This document shows positions 47,206-58,672 of a stretch of DNA of 64,000 nucleotides, in pieces (position 1 is the stretch's first letter; each line of letters begins with the position of its first letter). A program made the translations under genes and the position numbers. Source of the stretch: Neocallimastix lanati (nom. inval.) (lineage: Eukaryota; Neocallimastigomycota; Neocallimastigomycetes; Neocallimastigales; Neocallimastigaceae); assembly GCA_016946835.1 (NCBI GenBank), contig JACVTC010000084.1, positions 419,501 to 483,500 of the forward strand. The letters run 5' to 3'. Under the pieces are notes generated by a model. That model was not told where the DNA came from, made no database searches, and saw only the letters and a list, made by a program, of their open reading frames with translations.

Positions 47206-48476
47206 ATGCCCTTCCACAAAAATCGGATTCCAGACGATTTGTGTAACATTGTTAAAAAAAATTTTGTTAAGTTATTAAAAAAAAATTTTTAATTTTTTAA
47301 AGTTAATTAGGAATTAAAAGGTCACTTGAATCTTTAGGAGAAGACCTTTTAAATGACAATTTCATGAAATTTGAAATTTGTCAAAATTTGTTAAAATTAA
47401 AATTTTATTATAAAATTCAATGTTTTTAAATATGATGGTACCAACATTATTATATATTTCCTTGTAAAATTTTGAAATTGAAATTTTGAAATTTAATTGA
47501 AATTAACATTTCAATTTTTACCATTAACTTTGAAATTATTGAAAATTTTATAAATATAGTAAATAATAAATATATAAAAATATAAAATTACTATTAAATA
47601 GTTGAATATTTAATTTTTATTAAATTTTGAAATTTCGTAATGTGAAATTTTAAATGTCGAAATTTGAAATTTTAAAATTTTTAATTTTTAATTTTCTAAA
47701 TTCTGAAATTGTAATTGAAAATTTTATCAATTTAATTATTGAATATATTTTATCAATATAATTTATTGAATATATTATAATATTCAATTTAAAATATTAT
47801 TAATCTTGATAATTATGAAAGCGTCCTTATCATAATTATCATTTTATCATCAAAGAATATTATAGAGAAAAGCGTCCTTTTCAATATAATATTAAGCAAA
47901 TTTTAATTAATCTATTAAATTTCAAATATTGAATCAATTTAGAATGCTCCTCCTTCCTTCTTTCATATTATTATTTTTCTATGATTAATTCAGAAATTTA
48001 AAATTTAATAAGATTAATGTAATTTTGCTATTTATAAATTTATAACTGATGTTTAAAAGTAAATTATTATTGCAATTCAGTCGAAGAGAATATTTATTTA
48101 TTTGTTTAAAATATAGAATTGATTGATTTTATGTAATAGAAATTTATATATATCTATATATTTTTAATAGTTAAAATTTAAATTATAAAATTGTATATAT
48201 TTATTAGTATATAACGTTTTTGGAATTTTAACGATTGTTTTAAGAAATATAATTTTGTTTATTTTTTGAATAATTTGTAATTATTACTTTTGTAATACAG
48301 TATTTAAAATGAATAAAATTTACTTAAACTTTTAATATAGAAATTAAAAATTGACTTTAATAAACGATATAATGTTTGATTAAATTGTAAAAATATTTTA
48401 ATAAAAAGCGAGACATGAGGGTTATAAGAGTAGTACAGTGCAGTATAAGTAGTTTAATTAATAAATTAATTATTAT
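47206..48476 (-). other. Non-coding 3' part of N1
   Basis: 1.27 kb between the ORF and the 3' LTR, without ORFs. It has a polypurine tract at its left end, an AAAGGTC...GACCTTT inverted repeat near 47319-47351 and two GAAAGCGTCC/GAAAAGCGTCC boxes (47818 and 47869), each next to an inverted repeat. Confidence 0.6.
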
Positions 48477-49310
48477 TTATTGAAATTCATATGTTATATA
48501 GTTCTTATTCCCATGATAGGGAGGAGAGAAGTCTGATTCATGTGAATTTACCTTTATCTTTGTTTCTTTGAACTTTTGAATAACTTTTTGTATAACTGGG
48601 GTGTTAATTACTGTAACTGATACTCTTTTATGAATTTTTTCATTGTTGTTTGAAGTGTGGGATGTAGGTTTTGGTTTGGTTCTTCGTTTAGGCTTTCTTC
48701 TCAAGGTTAGTTTAGTTTCTACTTTTGCTTTCATGTTAGTTATCCTTTTATTGTTATTATCGTTATTGTTATTATCGTTATTGTTATTATCGTTATTGTT
48801 ATTATCATTATTGTTATTGATTAGATGATTATCACACTGATATGGATTTTCAATATTTTCTTTTTTGTTATGGCTAACTTCAGCTTTTTTGTATAAGCTT
48901 ATATCGTGAATTTTATCATCAGCATTATTCTTCATTTCATTAATACCTTCTTTTTGTTTCGTACATGATTTTGGTTCTATATAATTTAAGGACCTATTAA
49001 CTTGGACAAGGAATAAGGAACTTCTTCTACGTAATTGTTCCAATAAATTAATTTGATTTATAATGTCCTGACAAGTTTTACTTTCTAAAGAATTTTCTTC
49101 CTCCAAAATTTTTACTTTTGATTTAAGGACGTGAATAAGTCTTTGAATTCTTATTAATTCATCCAATCGATCATGAAGTTCTTTCTCAGCCTTACCAATA
49201 AACCTGTTGTATTCACTAATGGGAATCATATTTTCTTTATCCTTTATTGGGATAGATATATCATTTCTTTTAAATGATATATCTGAAGTAATTTTTATAA
49301 CTTTAGGCAT
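48477..49310 (-). CDS. N1 protein: coiled-coil, Asn-rich, basic; unknown function
   Basis: 277 residues starting 34 nt inside the 5' LTR border, so it is read from the N1 LTR promoter. Residues about 30-110 have heptad-like hydrophobic spacing (AEKELHDRLDELIRIQRLI and LKSKVKILEEENSLE), suggesting a coiled coil. About 165-190 is an (N)4D repeat from a 15-bp DNA repeat. About 200-220 is strongly basic (LRRKPKRRTKPKP) and could be a nuclear signal or nucleic-acid binding. The tail is mixed. No zinc knuckle, protease, RT or integrase motif is seen. It could be a highly diverged structural protein or a captured host gene. The frame is intact, which argues for recent use. Confidence 0.8.
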   Translation of the reverse strand: MPKVIKITSDISFKRNDISIPIKDKENMIPISEYNRFIGKAEKELHDRLDELIRIQRLIHVLKSKVKILEEENSLESKTCQDIINQINLLEQLRRRSSLFLVQVNRSLNYIEPKSCTKQKEGINEMKNNADDKIHDISLYKKAEVSHNKKENIENPYQCDNHLINNNNDNNNNDNNNNDNNNNDNNNKRITNMKAKVETKLTLRRKPKRRTKPKPTSHTSNNNEKIHKRVSVTVINTPVIQKVIQKFKETKIKVNSHESDFSPPYHGNKNYITYEFQ

Positions 49311-49334
49311 CTTAAGGTAATCGATAGATTGTTG

Positions 49335-49344
49335 GTAGGATTAT
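49335..49344 (-). promoter_or_regulatory. Self-primer binding site of N1
   Basis: On the minus strand ATAATCCTAC directly follows the 5' LTR and is the exact complement of GTAGGATTAT at 49568-49559 in that LTR. The latter lies about 37 nt after a TATAAATA box, the same geometry as in gypsy-1. Confidence 0.55.
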
Positions 49345-50003
49345 TGTCAAAGTTTTAAGATAATTTGGTCTTAACGATTAGGTCAAGATGCCAAATTATA
49401 GTAATTAATTAATAACTTAATTTTGCTCTTATTTAAAACATATTGTTATTAGTAAATTTTATAATTAAATTTTTATTTAAAATATAAATTTTATTTAATC
49501 TTAATAATATTTTATTACATTATTATTTTATATAATTATTACTATAATTTAAATTACAATAATCCTACAAAGGATTAATCAAAAGAATTTAAACATGTAT
49601 TTATATAAAATAATTAATTATTAAAATATTAATTTTAATATGAATATGTAAATAATATTAATATAAGTTTGATATTGATAATATAAAGTTAGATAATAAT
49701 ATAAATATTTAATATAAATAAAATATAAGAATCAAATATTGCTAAATATTATAATTTATAATTAAAATATAATATGTAGAAATTAATTTAATATGACAAT
49801 CACGTGTTTACATTATTTAATATATATTAAATTCAATATGTTAATAATATTTAGTAATTAGTTGGCCTAGACTAATTCCTAAATATTTTAATAAAGTTAA
49901 TTTAATAATAATTATTATATTATTATTATTTATTAATATTGAAATTCAAATAACTGAATTATCGAAATTGAAATTGAATTGAAATTCAGTTATTATCTTA
50001 ACA
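49345..50003 (-). repeat. 5' LTR of N1
   Basis: 659 bp, near-identical to 46546-47205. Confidence 0.88.
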
Positions 50004-50008
50004 TTAAT

Positions 50009-50696
50009 AATTTATAATAATAATTTACTAAACTATAAAATTATAAATAATTATTATAAAAAGTTAGTATTTTCAAATAAAATTTTAAGATTAATAAAAG
50101 AACAATGTAAATTTAAATAATTAATATAGAAATTAAATTTAAATAATTTTATTATGTAAATTATATTTTATTACATAAATATTTGTTATTATTTGATATA
50201 ATTAGTAAATAGTTATTTTATTTTAAAGACTTAAAACTAATTCTTTTTTTTTTAAAATAGAAAATAAGACTTTAAATAGAATTAAAATAGTAATACTTTT
50301 TCTTTTTTTAATATTTCTAAAAGATATAAATAGTAATTAAATTAGATAGTTAATTATATAGTTTAATCTTAACGAAAATTATAAAAACATGTAATAATTC
50401 TTATTTAAAAGAACAACATTTTTGTTAACATTTTTGTTTATCAAAACTTGTTCAATAAATACTTATTTTATCTTATTTAAATTTAAAAGTATTTATTTAA
50501 TATTATAAATTTAAAATTTAATATAAATTAATATTTAAAAATTAAATAAAATTTATGTATTAAAATAACTTCATTGTTTCTAATAAATCAATTTTAAAAA
50601 GTTTTATAATAAAATATATTTTAATTATCTTAAAATTTATAACTTTGATAAAGAGTTATTAATAAACTAAAGTAAGTTATTAATAATTTCTTATCA
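50009..50696 (+). repeat. 5' LTR of gypsy-2, second part
   Basis: 688 bp that continue the LTR after the N1 insertion and match 56621-57308. Confidence 0.9.
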
Positions 50697-51500
50697 AATT
50701 TTGGTGGAGAATCCTAAAAAACGGCCGGTGAAGGTTATGTATTATTTTCAAATAGTGGTAAGATATTTGAAAATTAATTATATGAAATAAAGTTAATATA
50801 AAATTTACTGTTATAGTTTAAATCTAACTAAAATAACTATAAACTAAAAATTAAATTTAACGATCTAAATATATTGAAATACATTATTGAAATATATTTA
50901 GTAAATTACTACACATATTAATTAATAGAAAATAATTATATTGTTAAAATATAATAGTATAATATTATATAATATATTAAAAAAAAAAAAATAAAAAAAA
51001 AAAAAAATAAAAAAAAAAAAAAATATAAAATTAATTTTATAATAAATATTATAAATAAATTAAAAATATTCTATTCAAAAATTGAAAATATATATATAGA
51101 ATAAATATATATAAATAATGTAATAGTAAATATCAAAATAATTAAATAAAAATAGTTAAAAAAAAAAAAAAAAAAAAAAGTATATATATATAATAATATT
51201 AAAATAATATAATAATATTTAAAATAATTTAAAATAATTTAAAATAATTTAAAATAATTTAAAATAATATTTAAATAATTTAAAATAACTTAAAATAATT
51301 TAAAATAATATTTAAAGTAACTTAAAATAATAATTCAAAACAATTTAAAATAATTTAAAATAAAATAAATATAAAATATATAGATAATATATAGAAAGTA
51401 TAAAGTAACATATATAATACTTATTACATAAATATAATAATTAACTAATAAACTAATAAATATAATATAATAATAATAATATAAAATTAAATATAAATTC

Positions 51501-51544
<44 letters not shown>

Positions 51545-51650
51545 TAATTCATCATTAGAATAATAATAGTATTAATAATAATTAAAATAATAATAGAAAA
51601 TCACATATTTATATATATATAAAAATAATAATAATAATAATTTTTAAGAA
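50697..51650 (+). other. Primer site and leader of gypsy-2
   Basis: TGGTGGAGAATCC starts at 50702, five bases after the LTR. It has the TGG start of a tRNA-type primer site and would pair with a tRNA ending GGATTCTCCACCA. The primer tRNA was not identified. The rest is AT-rich, with A runs (50980-51023, 51160-51179, 51501-51532) and a TTTAAAATAA tandem repeat (about 51215-51365). No ORF. Confidence 0.6.
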
Positions 51651-52733
51651 ATGGAAAGTCAAACAAAAATTATTACATTCAACAGACTCCTAATATTGGG
51701 CAATTCTAAGGTTTCATTTGACGAGTGGAAGTTCTCCTTTGACCACTGGTGTAAGACGTTTAAAGTAACTGAAGAATCTGAAAAAGTAGATTACCTTTTT
51801 GCAGTTACTGATAAAACCGCACGTACCATAGTCTATAATTCTTTAAATAAAAAGAATCCCGATAGTTACGATACAATACTTAGTAATTTAGGAAAGCATT
51901 TTAAAAGATCTACGTCAAAAAATTCAAGAATATTAGAACTATCATCCATCACTATTAAAAAGGATGAGAGCATATCTGATTTCGACCTAAGATTTTCTGA
52001 ACTTTTAAACCTAGTTAATAAAACAGTTAATGTTTCTGAAGTCATAACAACTTCATATTACATAAACGCATTTAGAAATTGGCCAAGAATCTATGAGAGT
52101 CTAATGGAGGAAGAACCTACCACTTTAGAAGAAGCAATGAAGATTACAACAAAGAAAGAAAAGATTTTAAATCTACTCAAGGAAAACAAAGAAAATAAAG
52201 AAAGAGGATCTAGTTCTAATTCAAAAGGAAAATCTACTAATAATAACAAGAAACAAGAATCTTATCAAAATACTAGTTACAACAAAAATCCTACAAGATA
52301 TGTTCAACAAATTAATAATAATAGTAGATACACTCAACAAATTAATAATAATAGTAGATACACTCAACAAATTAATAATAATAGTAGATACACTCAACAA
52401 ATTAATAATAATAGTAGATACACTCAACAAAATGATAATAACAATGGAAATCTAGATAAATACTCTAATTATTATAACAATCAAAATAGAAATTATTCTA
52501 ATTATAATAATTACAATAGACAATATACAAATGAATATAAAAACCAAAAACAACCAAATGAAATCCATAATAATTATAAGAATAAATTAAATGATAATGA
52601 AATGGATGAATTAACAAAAAAGTTATCGGAATTAAAAATTAATTTTTGTGTTAATTGCCTAGGAGTTGGTCATGATAAAGGAGATTGTCCTGAAGAAGAA
52701 ACCCAAGAAATGAATGAAAAACATTTAAATTAA
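51651..52733 (+). CDS. Gypsy-2 Gag
   Basis: 360 residues. The N-terminal 180 residues are a helical retrotransposon-Gag-like domain. About 220-260 contains four copies of a ten-residue YTQQINNNSR repeat (30-bp DNA repeats at about 52307-52430). A CX2CX4HX4C zinc knuckle follows at Cys333, Cys336, His341 and Cys346, for binding the element RNA. The stop codon at 52731 comes directly after a T TTA AAT slippery site. Packages the genomic RNA into virus-like particles by family role. Confidence 0.9.
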   Translation: MESQTKIITFNRLLILGNSKVSFDEWKFSFDHWCKTFKVTEESEKVDYLFAVTDKTARTIVYNSLNKKNPDSYDTILSNLGKHFKRSTSKNSRILELSSITIKKDESISDFDLRFSELLNLVNKTVNVSEVITTSYYINAFRNWPRIYESLMEEEPTTLEEAMKITTKKEKILNLLKENKENKERGSSSNSKGKSTNNNKKQESYQNTSYNKNPTRYVQQINNNSRYTQQINNNSRYTQQINNNSRYTQQINNNSRYTQQNDNNNGNLDKYSNYYNNQNRNYSNYNNYNRQYTNEYKNQKQPNEIHNNYKNKLNDNEMDELTKKLSELKINFCVNCLGVGHDKGDCPEEETQEMNEKHLN

Positions 52734-53876
52734 ATAATGGGAGTGTGCAATCTCCCAGAATAAATAAAATTGCAAAATATATTTATGAAAATTTAGAAGA
52801 AAATCATTATTCTATAAATGTTACTCAAAAGAATAAGTTAAATAAAAATAAAGTAAATCAAAATAAATCAATAATAAAACCATCAATATTAAACCAACCA
52901 AAAACAAAACTATTAAAACAACAAAAAAAAAGAAATAAGAGATAAAAGAAGAAGAGCAAAAGATTCAAGTGATGAAGAAGAAATAATGGAAATTAGTGAT
53001 AATGAAATTGAACAACATGAACAACAAAATAAAACTAATAATTTAAGCAAAAATGGAATAAATGATAAAGAAGAAAATAATAAAGAAAACAAAAATAAAA
53101 ATAAAAATCATAATGATGATGATATAGAAAATAACGAAAATAAAAATCATGAAACTAATACAAATAATAACAATAAAAATAAAACTAATAATAATAATAA
53201 ATTCTCAGAAAATGAAAATTCAAAAGTAATAACAAAAAGAAATATGACAAATATTCAATTATTAGATAAAGAACAAAAATTTAATATTAGAAAAGAAGTT
53301 CAAAATTTATTTCCAAAAATCAGTTTATCGCAATTGTTAGCAGCGAGTCCTTCAATTAGAAAAGAATTAGAACAAGGACTTAAACCAAGAGTAGAAAGAA
53401 TAATATGTTCACTATCTAACATAAATATTCCTATTATTATTGGAGAAAGTTACAACGTACCACTTAAAGTTTTATTTGATACAGGTGCTAACATAAATAT
53501 AATTACCCAAGAAAGTTTCAACAAATTAAAAAGCAAAAATATAAATAAAACAGAAAATGAAATTGAAATAAAACTAGCAGATAATACAGTGGTTTCTACA
53601 AATTATTACACAAATTTAAAAATTAAAATAAATGATAAATTAATAATATATGATAAGTTTTATATTATCGATCATACCAATCCTTATTATGATATAATTA
53701 TTGGTAGAAGCATACAAAAAAAATACAGATTGTTCATCAATCCGGATGACGATTCAATATATAAGAAAAATGATGATAATAGCTTAACTAAAATCGCAGA
53801 AATCATTAATAATAGTAATGGAACACCATTGATAAATGCAGTAATTATTTCAGAAGAAGAAGAAAAAAGAATTTGA
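52718..53876 (+). pseudogene. Gypsy-2 Pol, N-terminal part and protease (one frame break)
   Basis: The frame reached by the -1 shift is open from 52718 to 52945. It then breaks within the A9 run at 52923-52931 and continues one base later as the frame of 52986-53876. After a Lys/Asn/Glu-rich linker, the aspartic protease has LFDTGANINI (Asp165 counted from 52986) and the IIGRS flap-side motif. One extra A in the run would explain the break, either as mutation or as sequencing error. Confidence 0.75.
52724..52757 (+). promoter_or_regulatory. Programmed -1 ribosomal frameshift signal between Gag and Pol
   Basis: The heptamer T TTA AAT (52724-52730) is in the zero frame of gag, with TAA as the next codon. 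After a 7-8 nt spacer, GGGAG (52739-52743) and CTCCC (52752-52756) form a stem with an 8-nt loop, extended by a T-A pair. A shift back by one base enters the frame of the ORF that continues into protease. Confidence 0.7.
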
Positions 53877-56556
53877 AGAAACTTTAAATGAATTAATTAA
53901 TAATGTTCCAAATAAAATACAAAACGAATTTAGAAAATTAATCGAACAAAATAAAAGATGTATGGCAACATCGCTATCGCAGTTAACAAGAGCAAAATTA
54001 TTACCACATACAATAACAACAACTTCAAATATGCCAATAAAATCTAAGCCATACGAATTATCAAAAGAACATTCAAAAATATTAAAAGAAGAAATAGTTG
54101 CACTCTTAAAAAAAGGACTTATAGTACCTTCACATTCCCCATGGTCCTTTCCAGTTCTTCTTGTACAAAAGAAGAATGGAAAGTGGAGAATGTGTATCGA
54201 TTATAGAAAACTAAATAATATCACTATCAAGGATTCATACGCATTACCATATATTGACGAATTGATAACATCAGTAAAAGGGGCAAAAATATTCTCAGCA
54301 TTGGACTTATTTTCAGGCTACCACCAAATACCAATGAATGAAAAAGATGTGGAAAAAACAGCCTTTACGACGAAATATGGAAATTATAATTTTTTAGTGA
54401 TGCCCTTTGGTTTAGCCAATGCACCTGCATCATTTCAAAGAGAAATGAACAGGATATTATTACCATTAATAGGGGAATGTCTTTTTGTTTATATCGATGA
54501 CATAGTTGTATATTCGAAAAATCTTGAAGATCATATAAAACATTTAAAGAAAGTATTTGAAATATTTACAAAGTATAATTTATCTATTAACTTACAAAAA
54601 TGCAAATTCTTTAAAGAAGAAGTAGAAGTTCTTGGACACGTTCTGACTACCGATGGGTTAAAAACTGCACCATCAAAGGTTCAATCAATAGCACTATGGG
54701 AAAGACCCAATAATATAAACGAACTACGGTCATTTCTTGGACTAACCAGTTATTACAGAAAATTCATTAAAAATTATTCTATCAGAGCCAATCCATTGTA
54801 CAAATTACTTAAAAAGGATACAAAATTTATTTGGGATGAGAACTGTAACTATGCCTTTGAGGATTTAAGAAAATGTTTATTATCCGATCCAATTTTAATT
54901 TATCCGGACTTTAACAAACCATTCATTGTACGAACAGATGCCTCAAATAAAGGTATTGGTGGAGTACTATTGCAGATAGGTAAAGACAATTTGGAACTAC
55001 CAGTTACATGTGTAAGTAGATCTTTAAAACCTGCAGAGAGAAATTATTCAATAACAGATTTAGAAGGTTTAGCTGTAATTTATACACTAAAGAAATTTAG
55101 ACAATATATAATTAGCAACAAAAATAAAACCAAATTTATTACTGACCATGAGCCTCTAATTGGATTTTTCAATAAAAGCTTACCAGTTAAAGGAAGACAT
55201 TTAAGATGGATGGAAGAATTTAATAAATATAATATCATAATAAAATATGAGAAAGGAAAGAAAAACATTTTTGCAGACGCGCTATCCAGACTACCATCCA
55301 GTAACAATGAAAGAATTATACTATCAATAAATACAATATTAAATGAATTTAATCCAAAAGATTTAGACCTTCCAGAAGGTATAATAAAGTACTTTAGTAA
55401 AAATTACCAAATAATAGATAATACATTATACTATAAAAAGAATGATTTATATTTGAAAGTTATATACAAAGAAGAGGATAAAAAAGATATAATAAATAGA
55501 GCACATAATGTAGGCCATGAAGGAGCCGAAAAAACCACCCAAAGAATTATGCAATCATACTATTGGCCGGGAATTTGGAGTGATGTCAAGATGTGGGTAA
55601 AATCCTGCCACAAGTGCCAGCTGTTCAGGCCAAAACCTCTACCCAATAATACCGAAAATAACATTACACCAGTGGAAATGCCTTTTACCAGAGTCGGATT
55701 GGACATTATTGGGCCGCTACAGGAAACAAGAAAAGGAAATAAATATATAATTACATTAGTAGATTATTTTACTAAATGGCCAGAAGCCAAAGCAATTCCA
55801 AATACTACATCGGAAGAAGTTATATTATTTTTAACAGAAGTATTTTCAAGACATGGGCCTCCAGAAATAATAATTACAGATAATGGAAGCTCCTTTATCT
55901 CAGAAATAACAAAAATGATGGTGGACTTATACGGATCTTGGATTCATTTTGTTACACCACACCACCCACAATCAAACGGAATGATAGAAAATAGGAATCG
56001 CGAAATTGGAAAAATGTTGAGGTTATTAATTGAAAACGAACAGGAGTGGGATGAATGTCTACCTTCAGTTTTATGGGCATTAAGAACCACAAGAAATTCA
56101 AAAACAAAATTCAGCAGTTTTGAGTTGCTATATGGAAGGAAGGATACATGGCCAATTGAAATTATGTTCCCAGACATTCACAAAGAACCAAACGAATCAG
56201 AAGAAGAATTCAATTTTAGACGATTTTTGAGGCACTACAAATGGGTGAAAGAAGCAATGGAATATTCTGAACATGCAAATAGATATTGGGAACAAAGAAT
56301 GGGATTTTCAAAAGCACTTAAAAAGAAGTATAAAGTTGGAGACTATGTTTTAATTAGACTTTTTAATAGATCTAAATTGGACCCTTATTTTTACGGACCG
56401 TTCAAAGTTGTAAAAGAACCAAAATACAATACAGTCGTATTAGAGGACCCGAATACAGGAAAACTTTTATCAAGAAATGTACATTTAAAGAATATATATC
56501 CATATACAATTAGAGAAGAAACCTTATTAACTTCAGGAGACGAAGTTACATCTTAA
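53877..56556 (+). CDS. Gypsy-2 Pol: reverse transcriptase, RNase H, integrase
   Basis: Open in one frame from about 53869 (first ATG 53962, 864 residues to the stop). A break in the A6 run at 53863-53868 separates it from the protease. Counted from 53962: RT with VYIDD ending at Asp180; RNase H from VRTDASNKGIGG; zinc region HNVGHEGAEKT...CHKCQ; integrase Asp581, Asp640 and Glu676 (35 residues between the last two); and YGPFKVV in the C-terminal module. The protein ends soon after HLKNIYPY without a chromodomain. All catalytic residues are present. Confidence 0.88.
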
Positions 56557-56568
56557 CGGCGGAGAAAC
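56557..56568 (+). other. Polypurine tract of gypsy-2
   Basis: CGGCGGAGAAAC directly before the 3' LTR, just after the pol stop codon. Confidence 0.65.
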
Positions 56569-57308
56569 TGATAAAAGATGAAATTTATAATTTAAAATTA
56601 ATTAATAAACTAAAATTAATAATTTATAATAATAATTTACTAAACTATAAAATTATAAATAATTATTATAAAAAGTTAGTATTTTCAAATAAAATTTTAA
56701 GATTAATAAAAGAACAATGTAAATTTAAATAATTAATATAGAAATTAAATTTAAATAATTTTATTATGTAAATTATATTTTATTACATAAATATTTGTTA
56801 TTATTTGATATAATTAGTAAATAGTTATTTTATTTTAAAGACTTAAAACTAATTCTTTTTTTTTTAAAATAGAAAATAAGACTTTAAATAGAATTAAAAT
56901 AGTAATACTTTTTCTTTTTTTAATATTTCTAAAAGATATAAATAGTAATTAAATTAGATAGTTAATTATATAGTTTAATCTTAACGAAAATTATAAAAAC
57001 ATGTAATAATTCTTATTTAAAAGAACAACATTTTTGTTAACATTTTTGTTTATCAAAACTTGTTCAATAAATACTTATTTTATCTTATTTAAATTTAAAA
57101 GTATTTATTTAATATTATAAATTTAAAATTTAATATAAATTAATATTTAAAAATTAAATAAAATTTATGTATTAAAATAACTTCATTGTTTCTAATAAAT
57201 CAATTTTAAAAAGTTTTATAATAAAATATATTTTAATTATCTTAAAATTTATAACTTTGATAAAGAGTTATTAATAAACTAAAGTAAGTTATTAATAATT
57301 TCTTATCA
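56569..57308 (+). repeat. 3' LTR of gypsy-2
   Basis: 740 bp, uninterrupted. It gives the reference that shows N1 split the 5' copy. Confidence 0.92.
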
Positions 57309-58672
57309 TGTTTGATACGGGGTGTCACTAAATACCTTGTATTTCCTATTAAATACTCTTAATAATAATAAAATAAAATTATTATTAAATATTCTTATTA
57401 AAATCTTTTATTAATTTCAAATATAATAAAAATTATTATTAAATATTCTTATTAAAATCTTTTATTAATATTAAATATAATAAAAATTATTAAATATTCT
57501 AATAAAAATCTTTTATTAATATTAAATATAATAAAAATTATTATTAAATATTCTTATTAAAATCTTTTATAATAAAAATTATTATTAAATATTCTTATAA
57601 AATTCTTTTATTAATATCAAATATAATAAAAATTATTATTAAATATTTTATTAAAATCTTTTATTAATATCAAATATAATAAAAATTATTAAATATTCTA
57701 ATAAAAATCTTTTATTAATATTAAATATAATAAAAATTATTATTAAATATTCTTATTAAAATCTTTTATAATAAAAATTATTATTAAATATTCTTATAAA
57801 ATTCTTTTATTAATATCAAATCTAATAAAAATTATTATTAAATATTCTTATAAAATTCTTTTATTAATATCAAATATAATAAAAATTATTATTAAATATT
57901 CTTATTAAAATCTTTTATTAATATCAAATATAATAAAAATTATTAAATATTCTAATAAAAATCTTTTATTAATATTAAATATAATAAAAATTATTATTAA
58001 ATATTCTTATTAAAATCTTTTATAATAAAAATTATTATTAAATATTCTTATAAAATTCTTTTATTAATATCAAATCTAATAAAAATTATTATTAAATATT
58101 CTTATTAAAATCTTTTATTAATATCAAATATAATAAAAATTATTATTAAATATTCTTATTAAAATCTTTTATAATAAAAATTATTATTAAATATTCTTAT
58201 AAAATTCTTTTATTAATATTAAATATAATAAAAATTATTATTAAATATTCTTATTAAAATCTTTTATTAATATCAAATCTAATAAAAATAATTATTAAAT
58301 ATTTTATTAATATTAAATATAATAAAAATTATTACTAAATATTCTTATTAAAAATTATATAATATTTAAATCATTACTAATTCTTATTTTTATATTAAGA
58401 ATAATAAAAACCTATTTCAATAAATATTTGATATAAAATACAGAATTATAAGTTTCTGTATAATATTTTCTAAACCTTTGAAATAAACTAAAAATAAAAC
58501 AAAAATTAAAAATAAATTAAATCTTTATTAAAATAAAAATGAACTAAAATACAGAAGAATTCCAATAATAAAAATGATCTAAAATACAGAAAATATCAAT
58601 TCTGTATAATTCTCTCTCTGAATAACAATATCAAGAAGAAGCTACCGCCCGGAATGCCCTTCGTGATACAAG
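57309..58672. repeat. Repeat with TG...CA ends holding a minisatellite (possible solo LTR)
   Basis: It starts TGTTTGATACGGGG directly at the gypsy-2 LTR end and could end at CTTCGTGATACA. Both ends are GC-richer than the middle. About 57360-58350 is a minisatellite of some 55-bp units built from AAATATAATAAAAATTATTA and TTCTTATTAAAATCTTTTAT, with shortened units mixed in. No ORF. Calling it an LTR rests only on the ends and its abutting position. Confidence 0.45.
57360..58350. repeat. Minisatellite, about 55-bp unit with shorter variants
   Basis: Roughly 18-20 units; a higher-order pattern of long, short (lacking the TTAATATTAAATA part) and 'TTATAAAATTC' variants recurs about every 300 bp. 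Confidence 0.85.

Larger units (their letters stand above)
46546..50003 (-). mobile_element. Nested non-autonomous LTR element N1
   Basis: 3,458 bp inside the gypsy-2 5' LTR, flanked by TTAAT on both sides (46541-46545, 50004-50008). The LTRs (46546-47205 and 49345-50003) differ by about one substitution and a small indel. Orientation is minus: the polypurine tract GTGGAAGGGCAT (47206-47217) lies before the left LTR, and the primer site ATAATCCTAC (49344-49335) lies after the right LTR. Its only long ORF (277 codons) is in sense and does not look like Gag or Pol, so movement would need enzymes from another element. Confidence 0.88.
46494..57308 (+). mobile_element. Ty3/gypsy retrotransposon, gypsy-2, with nested element N1
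   Basis: Without N1 it is about 7.35 kb. The 740-bp LTRs start TGATAAAAG and end TTCTTATCA. The 5' LTR is split by N1 into 46494-46545 and 50009-50696 (52 + 688 = 740, the same length as the 3' LTR at 56569-57308). Gag and Pol are separate frames joined by a -1 frameshift signal. Pol has two single-base frame breaks in A runs. The left flank is the TTTTG shared with gypsy-1. The right flank is TGTTT, so no matching duplication is seen. Confidence 0.9.

Noticed and set aside
48643-48828. Plus-strand Leu-rich ORF
   Set aside because: Shadow of the Asn repeat in the N1 ORF on the other strand.
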